Assembly: GCA_037576195.1 (NCBI GenBank)
Contig: CM075103.1
Location: 14,880,001-14,944,000, forward strand
Source of the DNA: Phytoseiulus persimilis
Lineage: Eukaryota > Arthropoda > Arachnida > Mesostigmata > Phytoseiidae
Direction of reading: 5' to 3'
Length of the DNA stretch: 64,000 nt
This document shows, one piece after another, positions 1 to 12,200 of the stretch. The translations under genes and the position numbers were made by a program. Numbering within the stretch: the first letter of the stretch is position 1; every line of letters begins with the position of its first letter. Below the pieces are notes generated by a model. That model made no database searches. It was not told where the DNA came from and worked only from the letters and a program-made list of their open reading frames with translations.

Positions 1-82
1 CTTTCAGCCACGCAGGAATTGTTTCAGTAGATTAGGTCCATGGAAGCGGCGTATCTAGGGAAAAGGGCGCGCAGTCAAAATT

Positions 83-480
83 GAGGGCGCGTGGCGCCGT
101 ATTCGATTTTATTTCAAGTTTGTTCTCGCAGAATGATTCAACTGTCTGCATTAGAAAACCGATTCATCTTGGCAACGGAATCCAGCCCCAGAAAACCTAC
201 GGGCGCACAGCTGGGGCGCGCGGGAGGAAAGAAGTTCTGTGAATCTCTTGGACTGCGATGGGGATTCAATTAATATCAGGCAGAAGGACACGCCCCAGAG
301 GGCTGAGGAAGCACAAATCCGTATTTACCACTCGAGGGAGCGCAAAGCTGAGGGCGCGAGGAATCGAAGTTCTGTCAATCGCCTCCACAGCAGCAGAGAT
401 TCAATTCACATCAGGAACAAAATCGGCTCCCATAGAGCTGAGGGGGCGCATAATCGGAGTCGCAGTTCCGTACATGGAGA
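83..480 (+). repeat. Degenerate tandem repeat, unit about 92 bp
   Basis: Units begin around 209, 302 (partial), 348 and 439 with GCTG(A)GGGCGC or a variant, and share AAGTTCTGTNAATC and GATTCAATTNANATCAGG about 35-60 bases later. The first matching block near 83 is more diverged. The units drift too much for strict periodicity. The stretch lies upstream of the BAIAP3 exons, presumably in an intron. Confidence 0.45.
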
Positions 481-542
481 AGGGTTCACATTGAGATAAG
501 ATACTGTGAATAATCCGTCCGTTCGAAGGGGGGGGGTCGTGG

Positions 543-870
543 ATGGCGACTCTAGCGGAACTCCTCAACTTCATCATCCAATGCGGTGATCAGAGCCTTT
601 TTCGAGACTTGCGCGTCGCCACCGAAATTCTTCGTCGTCATCGCCTATCCCATTGCGAACCGTGAGAGTTCTTCCAGCTAGTCGAAGCTGATCATTAAGC
701 ACTTGAGGGCTCCAATGGGTGAAGAAAGGCTGAGCGCTTTAGTGACTTCAAGAACTTTGAGAAATGAGACGGAAACTACAGATTTCGAGGCTGTCAGGGA
801 AAGTTTCGCCGCGGTCAAGGCCCGTCATGTGCAGTTTAGATCATCACAGTATCGTGATGAAATCGATTGA
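543..870 (+). pseudogene. hAT-type transposase relic (C-terminal dimerisation part)
   Basis: Read with one frameshift, this encodes LFRDLRVATEILRR and then SKLIIKHLRAPMGEERLSAL, followed by TDFEAVRESFAAVKARHVQF. Known hAT transposases (ZMYM1-like and P52rIPK-like) end in this way: SKLK-IK--LRS-M--ERL--LA and then a -F---KAR-- segment. A TGA at 663-665 and the frame change before the conserved block show it is dead. Only the last tenth or so of a transposase is visible, and no terminal inverted repeats were recognised. Confidence 0.6.
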
Positions 871-1717
871 ACATGACCTTGTGTTCAAGTCTGGAAGTCT
901 CTTCCGATTTCACACCGCATTTTCGTGCAGGCTGATGAACTTGAGGCGCCTGTTCTTGCCGGTTCGCCCCGGGCGCGACCCGAGCTAGACACGACACTAG
1001 TCTACACAGAGTTCTCAAAGCCCGGAAAAAACTGAAAATCCGTCTAAACTGCATCGTTGAGAACGAGCGATCTCATACGGAGGATGAGTCTCCAGAATTG
1101 GAGGTTCCTCATTTGGGGGTCCTGGGGCACGCGCATTGTGGACAAGGAATATTTGGAAGCTGCGACCGGCCTCCCGATTTTAAACTGCTGTTCTCGGCAG
1201 TCCTCGAGCAGTGAGTTGAGGTCCGCTCGAGGAGAATTAATTGGTAAAGTCGTTTGCCCCGGGAAGCGGGTCATCGCGGTGAATGTTCTCTCGCTTCTAT
1301 GATGTCGCAGCTGTCAAAGATCTCCGAAATAAGATTATTGCCCCCAATATTCTCCGCCAGGGCCTCTGTCCATGCGTCACAGCCGTGAAAAAGGAAGAAA
1401 GCGGGACGTGATCCCTCCTTACATTCAGGAGGAAATCGTTCGCTCTATTCGGTGATTCATGGGCTTAGATGAGTTCATCCCTCTTGAAACTCCGGAGAAT
1501 CAGATCAAGTTTCCTCGATTCGGTGGCGGGCTAAAATATGACTCGAAAATCCTCTGGAATCGTAAGGTCGAGTACAGTACAGCTTCGATTATTCGAACTG
1601 ATCGATGCAGAGAACGGTTGCAATAATCGAAAGTAGGAATCATCGAGATTGAAATGGTCGGGATCGCACTCCATCTAGGTTTAAGTCCAAACGAACGAAA
1701 TAATTGAGGTTGAACTG

Positions 1718-1950
1718 TGTACGGGGTGGTCAACGTGAGTTGGGAACTTTCTTACCCTTCCTTCTTTTGATCATTTCTCGGTGAGCAATTGTCCGATCTC
1801 GGTTTTTTTTTTTCGCGACCGATAGCTGGAAGTATGCCGCACGTTTTCCTCTCTGAATCAATCCATCGAGAATTTCGTTTTCTAGAAAGCACGAAAAATG
1901 CCTTCTTTCTGTCCGACCTTCTTCAAAAAACTGCCCGATCGACTCCCTGT
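1718..1950 (+). repeat. Solitary copy of the dispersed GGTGGTCA repeat family
   Basis: Shares GGGGTGGTCA, a GGGAACTTTC-like block, CCTTCCTTCTTTT, CTCGGTGAG and CGATAGCTGGA, in that order and spacing, with the arms of the inverted-repeat element at 38.8-39.9 kb. Matching continues to about AAAAAACTGCCCGATCG at 1926. It is one arm only, with no inverted partner found nearby. Confidence 0.6.
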
Positions 1951-2137
1951 GCCCTCCCCCACGGATAAGGTAGTTCTCAGATGTTCCATCATCCTCCAAA
2001 CAGACTGTAACGAACCCGAAGGACAGTTTTTGATTCCCTCGTCTGGGAATCGGATATGGGACCGTCATCGAGCTGGAGTAAAGCAGCGGCGATTTGATCA
2101 TGAGATTCCATGATTGAAAAGAAAGATTCACCACCTC

Positions 2138-2321
2138 AGGATAGTCACGGAGGATTTAATTTGTATCAGAATTAAATCTGAACCATCTTAAGACCCAAGC
2201 TCACCGCCCGCAATGGGATTTGCAAGGCGATAGGGAGTTTTACTGAAGCAATACCGAAAGGTGATCCCGGGACACTCCTGAGGTCACGTCCTGAGTCGGA
2301 AAACAAAGGATAGTCACGGAG
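2138..2321. repeat. 154-bp segment between perfect 15-bp direct repeats
   Basis: AGGATAGTCACGGAG occurs at 2138-2152 and again at 2307-2321. The enclosed segment starts with a 9-bp inverted repeat (GATTTAATT ... AATTAAATC) and ends in a short A-rich stretch (GGAAAACAA). A 15-bp duplication plus an A-rich end is what a retroposed insertion leaves. There is no recognisable tRNA-like head, so the type is uncertain. Confidence 0.45.
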
Positions 2322-3023
2322 ACGGGTTTCAGCTGTAAAAAGTCAAACAATTTCCAATTCGAGTATGGAACGAGCCGAAGTTGCACCTAATGGGGCAATC
2401 CGCACTAGAAAAGTTTGAATTGCTTCGATCGAGGTAGTTTTCGGCAAGCATCCAACCGATCTAGAAAGCGAATGCACCCGCCCGCAACCCTCCGTGGCTC
2501 GTGAAGCTTTATTTCACTGTTGGGCGAGTTCTCCCCCGGGGCTCCGTCCGCCTCGCGACAGAATCCTGGCGCGACGTTGCATCACGGTTCCTGTGGCGAC
2601 ATTTGGCTCATGATAGTCAGGAAATCCCGTTCGATGCTCCCCCCGGCAGTGTTCTCGCTCGAACAATGAAAGTCTCGATGCCATTGGATAATCAGTTGAC
2701 GATGGCGAACCTCCCTTCGTTTTGCCGTATGACCCACGCGACGACGAGCCGGTTGTCCGTACGAGGTCTCACTGGAGGTCCTACAGCGGAAGAACGGACT
2801 CGACACCACGAGTTTGAGAGAGCGACTTATTTCCTCATACAGTTCTGGCCGTGTCGCGCGTTCCCACCATGCCGTCAAGAGACTGTGGCCACTGCACGGA
2901 GAGCTGCGGGAAATCTCTCTCCGCGCAGGACAACGTTAACGCTCAATGCAGTTGGAAAACCAGCTCTGAACGAGGGTCAAGGACCGGTGTTTGCGAGAGA
3001 CTCACATTCAACTTCTTCCACAG

Positions 3024-3245
3024 AGCTCCGAGAAGTGGTCGGGATTTATTCCGCCGCAGGCCACAGCCATCTTGGATCAGATGGCCGTGCAAGGTAATCT
3101 GAGCCAAGTACAGCGAAGCGTGTCACAATGGACAGTGTTCGTGAACATCAACAACACAACGCAGCTGGATCACAAACTTATGTTCGGGTTTCTCAGCGAT
3201 CTCAACTCACAATGGCTGCGGGTGAACAACTTCGCGCCGGAACAG
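3024..3245 (+). CDS. BAIAP3: BAIAP3 exon: start of MUN region
   Basis: 74 codons, phase 0 at both ends. Acceptor is CTTCTTCCACAG and donor is CAG/GTGGGG. It encodes the stretch with LDQMAVQGNLSQVQRSV and LDHKLMFGFLSDLNSQW, which resembles the opening helices of the MUN region in Unc13-4-type proteins. No upstream exon was found in positions 1-3000 that could join to it, so this is the first exon I can support. Confidence 0.75.
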
Positions 3246-6200
3246 GTGGGGTTCGGAAACTTCGATTTCTCTGTCGCTTGTCGTTCTGTGTCCCACCGTG
3301 AGCTTGGGCGCATTGAAAAGCGAGAAAAGTTCTGCGAGTCTCAGATTTTGGTGACGCATCGCCGAATCGGGATAACCGGTCCTCGAAAGTTGACACTCAG
3401 AAGAGGACCGATATCGTCTTGCAGGAGAAAGCTGTCAATGAAGCCACTGATTCATTCGTTGCACACAGCCTGAGGATGCTCCGAAAGCATCGCGAGATTT
3501 GGCCATCGGGAACATTCGAAGGACAAGCGAACATGAATGGCCTCTTGAAGCAAGTATCTACCTTTGCTTCTCATATAGAGTTTTTTTTTCTTTTTTTCTT
3601 TGGTAAGAGCTTCGATAACAAGGAAGAAATTCGTACTCAGACTCAATCCGAAGCGTTTTCTTGCGAATTTGACCCGAGTTTCAGTTGGTGGGCAATCCCA
3701 TCCCCCAAATTCACTCGATATCTTGAGAATTGACGCGACACGATCGTGGCCATGAGCCCATCCGAAACCCGCGGTGACGGCGGAAAAATTGAGCATGACC
3801 ATGTTGACGACCGAATGACACGCCGATGATTACAGATGCCTGGGTCTGATCAGGAGAATGTCTGCCTTTCGTCAAGCCGAGAGCGATAAGCAACGTAAGC
3901 TTCAGCAGGACATCGAACTCGCACTCATTGTGAGTCGGCCACAAATAACGCGACAACTTATCTCAAACAAGATACGCTCCCGCTCGCAGGCATACTTCCT
4001 CCCTGTTTATCTCTCTCGGTCGCTCTGCCTCTCATTGCGCACGTCTCTCCATTGTCTCCGGTGCTTCGTCTCGATCGATGAACGCAGCCGTAAATGCCTC
4101 TGTTAGCGAGTTTGCCTCTGATACGTCCGACTCAGCACCCATTCTCGTTTTTATCGGTATCGGAAGGAGCCCGAACCATCCTCCGACTGGATCTGATGCA
4201 AATATCCTCACGTATATCTTATGTCGGGGAGAGGGAGGAAGACACTGGGACGGTACGCGCGAGAACTCTCACCGATTTCAAGATGATTCCAGGAGGGCGC
4301 CAAGAGTTGGCTCAAGGCTCAACTGGCCGCCAAAGAACCAATGACCGTCGATACCGAGGCCTCGATCCAGGGCTTCATCGACGTGCTCAGGGACGTTTCG
4401 CAAGATCTTCGTCTCGGACAAAAATACTATCACGACAAGTTCCTCAGGTTCGTATTCCAGCGCTCTCGCGAGAACTCGATGGGAACATTTGGCGGAAACG
4501 GGATCCTAACGACTTCTATTCCCCGTGATTCTAGTGATATCGGCATCTCGTACACGAACCTCATCTACGGAAGCTACGAAGTCGAGGTGGGTCAAAACTC
4601 TGCGCATACAACTGACTCGCTGAATGACGACCGGAGCTGTCAAGCCCGAAATGAATCCGCGTGGTGAGCGATCTTGTTGTGAGATTGATAGATCATATCT
4701 CCGCAGCTGGAGGAGGAAGTTGCGGAAGAGATCAAGGACCTCGTCAGCAAGATGGACGGGGACGCGGCCTGGGCGACCCATGGCCCTGATCCGAAGAGGG
4801 CGCAGGACCGGAGCATGAGAGCCGGCACCCGCCTCTACGAGCTCTACATAGCAGTCCAGGATTTCGTGACGTTCCGCCGATCGATCGAGAACTACAAGTG
4901 AGTGAGCTCTCAGCGCCTCGTGCATTGCCACCACGACGGAACAACGACCAGTCCTGACGCGTTTCTCCGTAGGCCGGCCAGAGAGATCCTGACGCTCCAC
5001 CAGTTCCACCTCTGGTTCGCCGAGGCGGTGCAAAACTGGTTCCTGATGGCCAAGGTGAAGTCGAAAGGCATCATCACGAACGCTGTGGACGTGGACGCTG
5101 AGGAGAACAAATTCAAACCCCTGGATCAAGTGAAGCACAGCGCGTCCGCAGTTGATGCAGCCGGGTGCATCAAACAGATCAAACTCTTCTGGAAGGAACT
5201 CGATTGGCCCGATAAGGCTCAGTCCTACCCTCTCATCATCAAAATCCTCGATGCCATATGCGACTGCACGTTGCACTACGTCCGTCTGTGCCACACGAAA
5301 CTGGACGCGGCGGGGTACTTCGACATCGAGGGACAGTTCGACGTTTCCGGCGAGGTGATTCAACCATAACCAACGAATTCCCCGACTAATCATCAGCAAA
5401 CTACATGCACTCAGCGGATCACTGATTCTGGATGAATGACTCAATCTATTCTCCGGATGATGGAGAATCGATCAGGCGCCCAACCAGCTCTCCTATGAAC
5501 ATCTCGATCCGCTTCAGGTGTGCGTGATCTTGTCGAACATCGAGTTCGTCCGAGAGTACATCCTGTCTCTGAGCAAGGATCTCAACGTGCAAGAAGTTCT
5601 CGATGCCATCACTGAGGTCGAAGGCGAGAGCACCACGGTTCAGTGCCGCACCGCAATCGAAGCCATGATAAAATCAACCGATGACGATGTTGTGAATCAG
5701 ACTCTCTTCATCCTCAAGGGCCTCGGCGACAAGGTGAGCCAACTGAGTGAGTCATCCGGGACGAGCGGATCGTTCGAAGAGTTTCCCTGACCCTCGGCGC
5801 CGTTTGCTCCGTCCACAAGGACGCAGAGAAAGCTAACGGGCTGCAACGACCAATGTCTCATCGATTATCGCTCGCAGGTCATCTGAGCTCCGAAACACGA
5901 ATGAGAGGAACTTTTCGCCTCTCGCTCCCTACACCGATAGTCAATATCTCCGCTTGGGGTCTCGGAAACCAAATTGCTCCCGAACGAGTTTCGGCGTATT
6001 GCTTCGAAGACTAACCAGCGAGCCCAGACATCGATCTCGCTTTCACACCGCCTCGAGGGCGATGGCTCCCGAAGGTTGGCGCGACTTCGGAAGTCTGACG
6101 TCGGATGTCAAATCAAATTTAGGCTTCCTCCTCAAAACGTTCGTTCGCCAGACTGGAAGCTTTGTTGCGGTTCAAGGCTACCGACGGGTGAAGGAGGCAA

Positions 6201-9200
6201 GGTGATTGCGGGCTTTCTTCCCGAAGTTTCGGTTCCGTGCTGGGCTTACGGAAACCAGACACGCTTCGGCCCTCTGCTCCTCTGAAGCTTCTGCGCGAAA
6301 GGTTGAATCGAGGCCTCGCGCTCTCCCGAAGCCCGTGCCGTCCCGCCAGACTTTTGACTTGGATCTCGTTCTGCGCGTCTCCCTAATTCGTGCCCGCCGT
6401 CCACTGGTCTCAAGTTTTTTTTTTCTCTATTTTTTTTTTTTTCCATTATAATTTTTCCTTCGCAACGTATCGCTCTGTATCAGTTCGTTCACCACACTCG
6501 TGTGTTCCTTCTGTGGTTTGGACTCGGACAACTTTGTTGGAGGTTTGAAACCTGGAATCGGCCGAGGAACGCTTCCCTGGAGAAACTTATCCGGACTGAT
6601 ATGACCCTGCCGGAAGATCGGCGCCAAACTCCCATAGAGAGCTAGGTGGCCCTTGGAACGAGAGCCCGCAGCGATCAGCCAATCTCTGACTGCTCTCATA
6701 GAAATAGTGGAGCTCCTTGGCGGATTAGAGTGACTGGCAAGAGGGATGGGAGCATTCCGACCGGAGCTCACGGAAATCCCAAACCTGAGGAGCTTTTATC
6801 TGCAACTGACGCGAAAAGCCTGAATCTGCTAGAATCAGGTCGATGCCGATTCTCGAATCCCTGTCCGCCCCATAGAATCCAGCCCGAAATCATGCTGTTC
6901 TGATATCACGTTAACTCAACGAAACTCTTCGGATCAAATGCTCGAAACTCAACTCAGCTCAGTATCGCGCATTGCAGATCCGACCGGAGGTCCGAAAGTG
7001 CCTCAATCAAGTTGTTTCGGAATCGCAGAAGCGCGGGGTAGAGGAAGCGCTCGATCCACTGTACGAGTACCTGGAGCAGAATCTGGCCTTAACATTCAAT
7101 CAGTTGGAGCATGTGAATTTCTACCGATTCAGCCAGAAGATCTGGTCGGTGATGATCGAAGAGCTTCGCAGCATCGCCTGGCAGCAACGAGGGAGCAAAC
7201 AGGATTTTTTTCAGCGATTGGACGAAGCTTCCGACAAGGTCGGAACGTACATGCACGCTGCTGGGAACGGTCTTTCGATCCAGCACGTCAAATCGGAAGA
7301 GTTTGAGGTGAGTTTGGATTCCCAGTTTCTGACGCTAACCGGGGCTAGACCTCCTCGAGTGGGACTGGGTTGCGGGACAATTCTGTTGTGCCGCCGTTGA
7401 GTCCTGACGGGCGAGAGTTTGGTAAGAAAAAATTTGAAAATCACAGTCGCCGGTTCCAAATCGTGAGGATCTCGATCCTCACAGCGCCGATCGTACATTA
7501 CGACCATAGTAGCCGTACCACGGGACTTGGCTTTCCTCCGTGTCGAAGATGGGTCTCTTGGGAACCGATCGGGGAAGGGAGGGGGGGGGGGCAAAGTTTG
7601 AGAAACTCCGCCGATCCAGAGAAGCATGGCGGAGGGAGGGGTTGATGACAGCTTCAGAGCTCCACGTAGGGAGATTACTGTTTTCTCCCTCTGACTCGTG
7701 AAGGAACAGGAAACCTCAATCACCAGATTCATCATTTAGTTTTGGGTCGACAGACCCGCGCTGAACGAGTTCAGACACACCGTCGAAACGTGTCGAATCA
7801 AAATGAGGCCGGATACGATTCGTCAACTTTGATCATTCACGAGCCTGAGATCAGCCGAAACTCTCTTCCGTCCGCTGCCCCTCCCGCAATCTTCTTCCGT
7901 TTCGCGTCGGGTGTTTTAGCTCTCAATATTTCACGCCTTGGAGCCATAGCTGAGAACATGTGCGTCAAATCAGACCCTCACTGCCTAAGCCAATTCCATT
8001 CGTTCGGTCGAGTCGCTATGGTTTCCTGGCGCTTCAGCTCATCAAACCGTAAACTGGTTCTACACCATGCTCAAAACCAGCTCCCCTCACAGAGCCTGAT
8101 CCCTCCGAGCTTGGAGAACCCGAGCAACTTTTTCCGAGTTCGTCTTTGAGAAAAATTGAAACACGCGAGAGACTGCATGGACGGAAGGACCTAGGTCAGT
8201 CGCGTCCCGGGTGGGATCCGCTGCTTTACAGCCTGATGTATTCGTACACGTTGCTTGGAAACCACAAATACTGTTTCGGAGTGGGACATCCGTTGCGTTT
8301 GTAGACTACTCCGCCGCTTTCAGCAGGTGCGCTCGCAGCTCGTCTGCAGAGTCGCGGTGAATAGGACCACCACTCACACAAAGACCTCTCGAAATCCTCT
8401 TTGCACATTTCCAATTCGGCTGACTCTTCGTTTTCTATGCGTTGCATCGTCCGTTGTCCCTCCCTGTCCGGCGAGGTCGGCTCGTTGCGGAATGAATGAT
8501 TTACGCGAGTTGCTGTAGTCAAGCTCAGTTTGAAATGAATGCGGAACCGTCCGCGTGAGCAAACGTATCGAAGAACATTGCGAACTGCCACGGGAGCGAC
8601 GGTTGGAGGGCAAGCATCAACGCGCTGGGGGGAGGGGGTAAATGAATCTTTCGCGGGGCTTCCCGGCAAATGCTGATGGAAGAAAATCGAATGCTGTTAT
8701 TAAGACAACATAAGAAGGGCCTCGTTCCGCCTCAGATACGGCGCGTCGGCCGCTCGCAGCAGCTTTTTCGGGCCAATATCCATTCCAGAGCGTCACGCGC
8801 AAACAACGATACCAGCAGGACACCACCAGCACGAGGAAGAGCTTTCAGCTGACGTCTCCTCCTCCACCGCTGCCGCTACTTAGGGGAGGGGAAGGGGAGC
8901 ACGGGAGCGTGGGTGGGAGCCAGCCAGCCACGGCCAAACTCTTCGCTGTGTGAGACCCTCGAAAGCCAACAACTCCTATTTCTCCTTGCCAAAACGTGGC
9001 AATCTCCTTAAATTACTTGGGCCCCGTCCTTTCTGCTCTGCTTGGCCGGCCGCTCGATCGCTTCCCGTGAATGTCGTCAGGCCTCCGTCTCGCTCCGTTT
9101 CTTCCCGGTCGGGCGGGAGTTTCGGACAGATGGGATTTATACCGGTCGCCTAAAGCGCTCGAACCTTCGAGATCGGTTAGTTCATGCTCGTCTTTCAAAC

Positions 9201-12200
9201 CCTATTCCAACCTTTGGGGAGGGTTCGCTGAGTGGGCTCACTCTGGACCCAGGGTCCTTACAATGCATGAGACTCGCGAGACGTCTCCTCCAATCTGCAT
9301 GTGATCGCCTGACGAATTCCGATTGGAACCATCCCTACCGGATTTTCCTGGAGGACCTGTATCTCCGGAAGTTCTTTGCGGGAGCGCGCGCCGAGATCCG
9401 ATCGACGGTGACGAGTCTCTTAATTACAACTGCTCGTGAACGAATCGAGAATATCGCTGTCCAGAGAGGCGGGTCATCATTTCGATCAGACTGACGGGAC
9501 ACGGAGAAACATTTCGTTCCGCGGAATCTTCCGGGAGAATTTAACGAAGGAACTCGAGGGCTTCTGTGACCACCGATTCTGGATTGGAGCGAGCCCCAGC
9601 TCTCTCTCCTGGTTTCGGATCATTCCAAAACAGCCCAGACATGGGCAGAGCAGGCGAGAACGCGCAGGGGAGAGATGTATTCTTTGCGACGATGCGAAGA
9701 GGGAGTGTATCGGAAGAAATTCGAATTCCTCCATTCAGATTGTGCTCGGGACCCGTCGAACAACCCTTGTGGAACGGCAGCCGGAGGAATCGGTCATGGG
9801 ACAGTCCCCTCATAACTTTGTTTTCGTTCAGGGAGATTCTCAGGGACCTGGTGGCGGAATACTCTGTTCGCTCCGTCGTGCGGTTTCCGCGTTGCTTCCA
9901 CTATCAGTCTCAATGCTCCATGATATGACGAATTCCGCGGCGTTTCGAACTCGATTCGTCGACGAACGAAACCCAGCAACGGAATCGTAAGTCACAACTC
10001 GAAGCGACTACGACGAGGTGTGTCGACCTCATGGTCAGCTTGGGGATTCATGCCGGGGCTGGCTAAACATCTCGAGATTGATTCGTGTATTTCGCTCACG
10101 ATTGATGCAACCAGTCGATATTATCGGATAAACTCGGAAAGCTCGAGCTACCCTGAATGCCCTGCTGCTGTCATGCTCGTCAGTCAGACGTTCGTCCGCC
10201 CTCCCTCAGGAAACGCCTCGGATCCGGCTGTTCTGGGCGTCGAAATCTCCGCTCGCACTCAGGAGTGCTCCCCAGTTGGGACGGGAAAGCACTTCGTTCC
10301 AACCGCGGGCGGTCTGAACTGGTCTGGCATTTGATTCTCGCCACCTATCGCCATGAAGGAGCGTCCGCCATGGTATCGTCCCGAAAACAAACTCGCTGAA
10401 AACGAAACCACCGCGCGAAAAGTTCCGAAACCCTCGTTGGCCGTGGAGGAGCTCTGCTTGACTGATGATCGACCCCAAGCGGATGATTGAACGGCGCCAC
10501 GTTTGTATCGTTCCCATTCGATTCCTCGCTGGTCGCGGGTGGGGAAGGGAGTTATTCGGCGAGCCATTTTTCAAAACTTGGAGGACGGTCCAAAAAACTT
10601 CCCAGCATGTTAACTCGACGAGCGTTCGCCCACGCCAGCCCTGACCCATCGGCCGAAGTAGGTCAGTCCAACTTTCGAGTTGCTGAGAGCATCAATCACT
10701 GTTCTTCGACCTGGGAATATTTTATTTCCATCGTTTGAGCGCAACCGATATTACATCTTCATGCTCGAGCAGATCAACACCCCAGGTGTCACTGTGCGTA
10801 ACAAACGGACGAACTGAGTCTGTTTACTTCAACTCCTCACCCTCCGAGTCCTGGGAGTTCGAAGCCGCCCCCCCCCCTGGGCGTGAGCGCCGAATACCGA
10901 TCTTCGTTCGGGAGGCCGGAGAAGCAGCCGTGATTTCGAGACAGATTCGAAAGTTTCTCCCTCTCGGAGGGTGTTCGGTCCAATAGAGGTTGAGGCCCCG
11001 GGGGAACTCATGTGCGAGATTTGCGGGATATTTTCTGGAACACCGACAGCCGGCCGAGCTTTGCAGCAACTTTGTTTCTGGTTCATGTTCCGGCGTAAAT
11101 TATAGGAGCAGCTGATGATGTGGTCTCGTACGGTTTATGTCGTTTGGCGCGACACATCGTGTTATTCGGCCGGGCCTGTGGAGCTCGGCTTCATGCTCCA
11201 TTACGTGGTTCTCCAACCCGGAACCTCAACCCGACTCGGAGCTCCATTCGGGCCACCCCGGTTCGTCGTTCTCGTGCCGTTATCAGACCCGCACGCAGCC
11301 ACCGCGAGTAGAGAAATTGATTCCAAGCTGCCTCTACGATGGGCCGCTCGGCGAAAATGTTCGCGAGGGGAAGCCTCTACGCCTTGATCAGATTGAAATA
11401 CGCAGTGGCAGCGCCGGCCGCTTTTTTGCGATGCTGGAGCTCCGATCTCGAGACGAACGGTCCCTGAAAACGGGTTGGACGGCAGTGGGCAATCGGAAAT
11501 CACTGTCAGCGGCCTCTTATCGCTACTGGTTTCATTATTGGTGATGTATCCACAATGGAAAGGCGAATTCATGGTGCAGTGGTAAGTGGTAACGCATCCG
11601 AGACAGGATCCCTCAGCGCTGCGGCCCTCCGCGTGAGCAGTATCCGGATCAGCGGAGAATGTCATCGCAGACATTCTCGCCGGGAAACTGAACTCGCACT
11701 CAGTCCCGACGCTCAATTGAACAGAAGAAAACACGAGACGTGAAAAAAAATCACAATTTCCGCCGGAGGTTGAATTTTGCGGCGAGATCGTACCCGATCA
11801 GATTGGACCGTGAGTTTGGGAGAGTCCCGTCCCCGGGCTGAGCCAGGAACCGGATCTTCGAAACGAACAGAGAGTTTGCAGGAAACGGAAACGCAATGCA
11901 TGCCAAAGGTCTAAGGGCTCCGAGGAAAACATTCGCAATCTAATTCCAGCAACTGAAGGCTCAGCTGACTCGGATGCTGACGCCATCGCGACTGCTGATA
12001 TCGGACTATTTCATCGCTCGAATGGCCAAACAGAACGATCGCGTTGAAGCTATCACGCCCGGAGCTCATCAGCATGGGTTCCTAGCCGTGAAGGCGGCTC
12101 TCATGTCGAACTCAAACGAGGTTTACGTCCACGGTAAGCTCCTTCCAAGTCTTGGCAGGTTTCAGGATGTTTCTTTCTTTCAGAATCGGAGGACATTGCT

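Larger units (their letters stand above)
871..3023. other. Non-coding stretch before the first recognised BAIAP3 exon
   Basis: Apart from the repeats listed at 1718-1950 and 2138-2321, I see nothing coding that joins to the exon at 3024. The long open frame at 2501-3097 has no family resemblance. Most likely intron. Confidence 0.5.

Noticed and set aside
2501-3097. 198-codon open frame on the plus strand
   Set aside because: It overlaps the first BAIAP3 exon in another frame and shows no resemblance to the region expected upstream of the MUN domain.
3602-3607. GGTAAG donor downstream of the GC donor
   Set aside because: The frame stays open up to it, but it would end in phase 1, which no following acceptor accepts, and it would add a poly-Phe stretch from a T-run.
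4506-5444. 312-codon open frame on the minus strand
   Set aside because: It lies exactly opposite several BAIAP3 MUN exons and their tiny introns. It reflects coding bias of the real strand.
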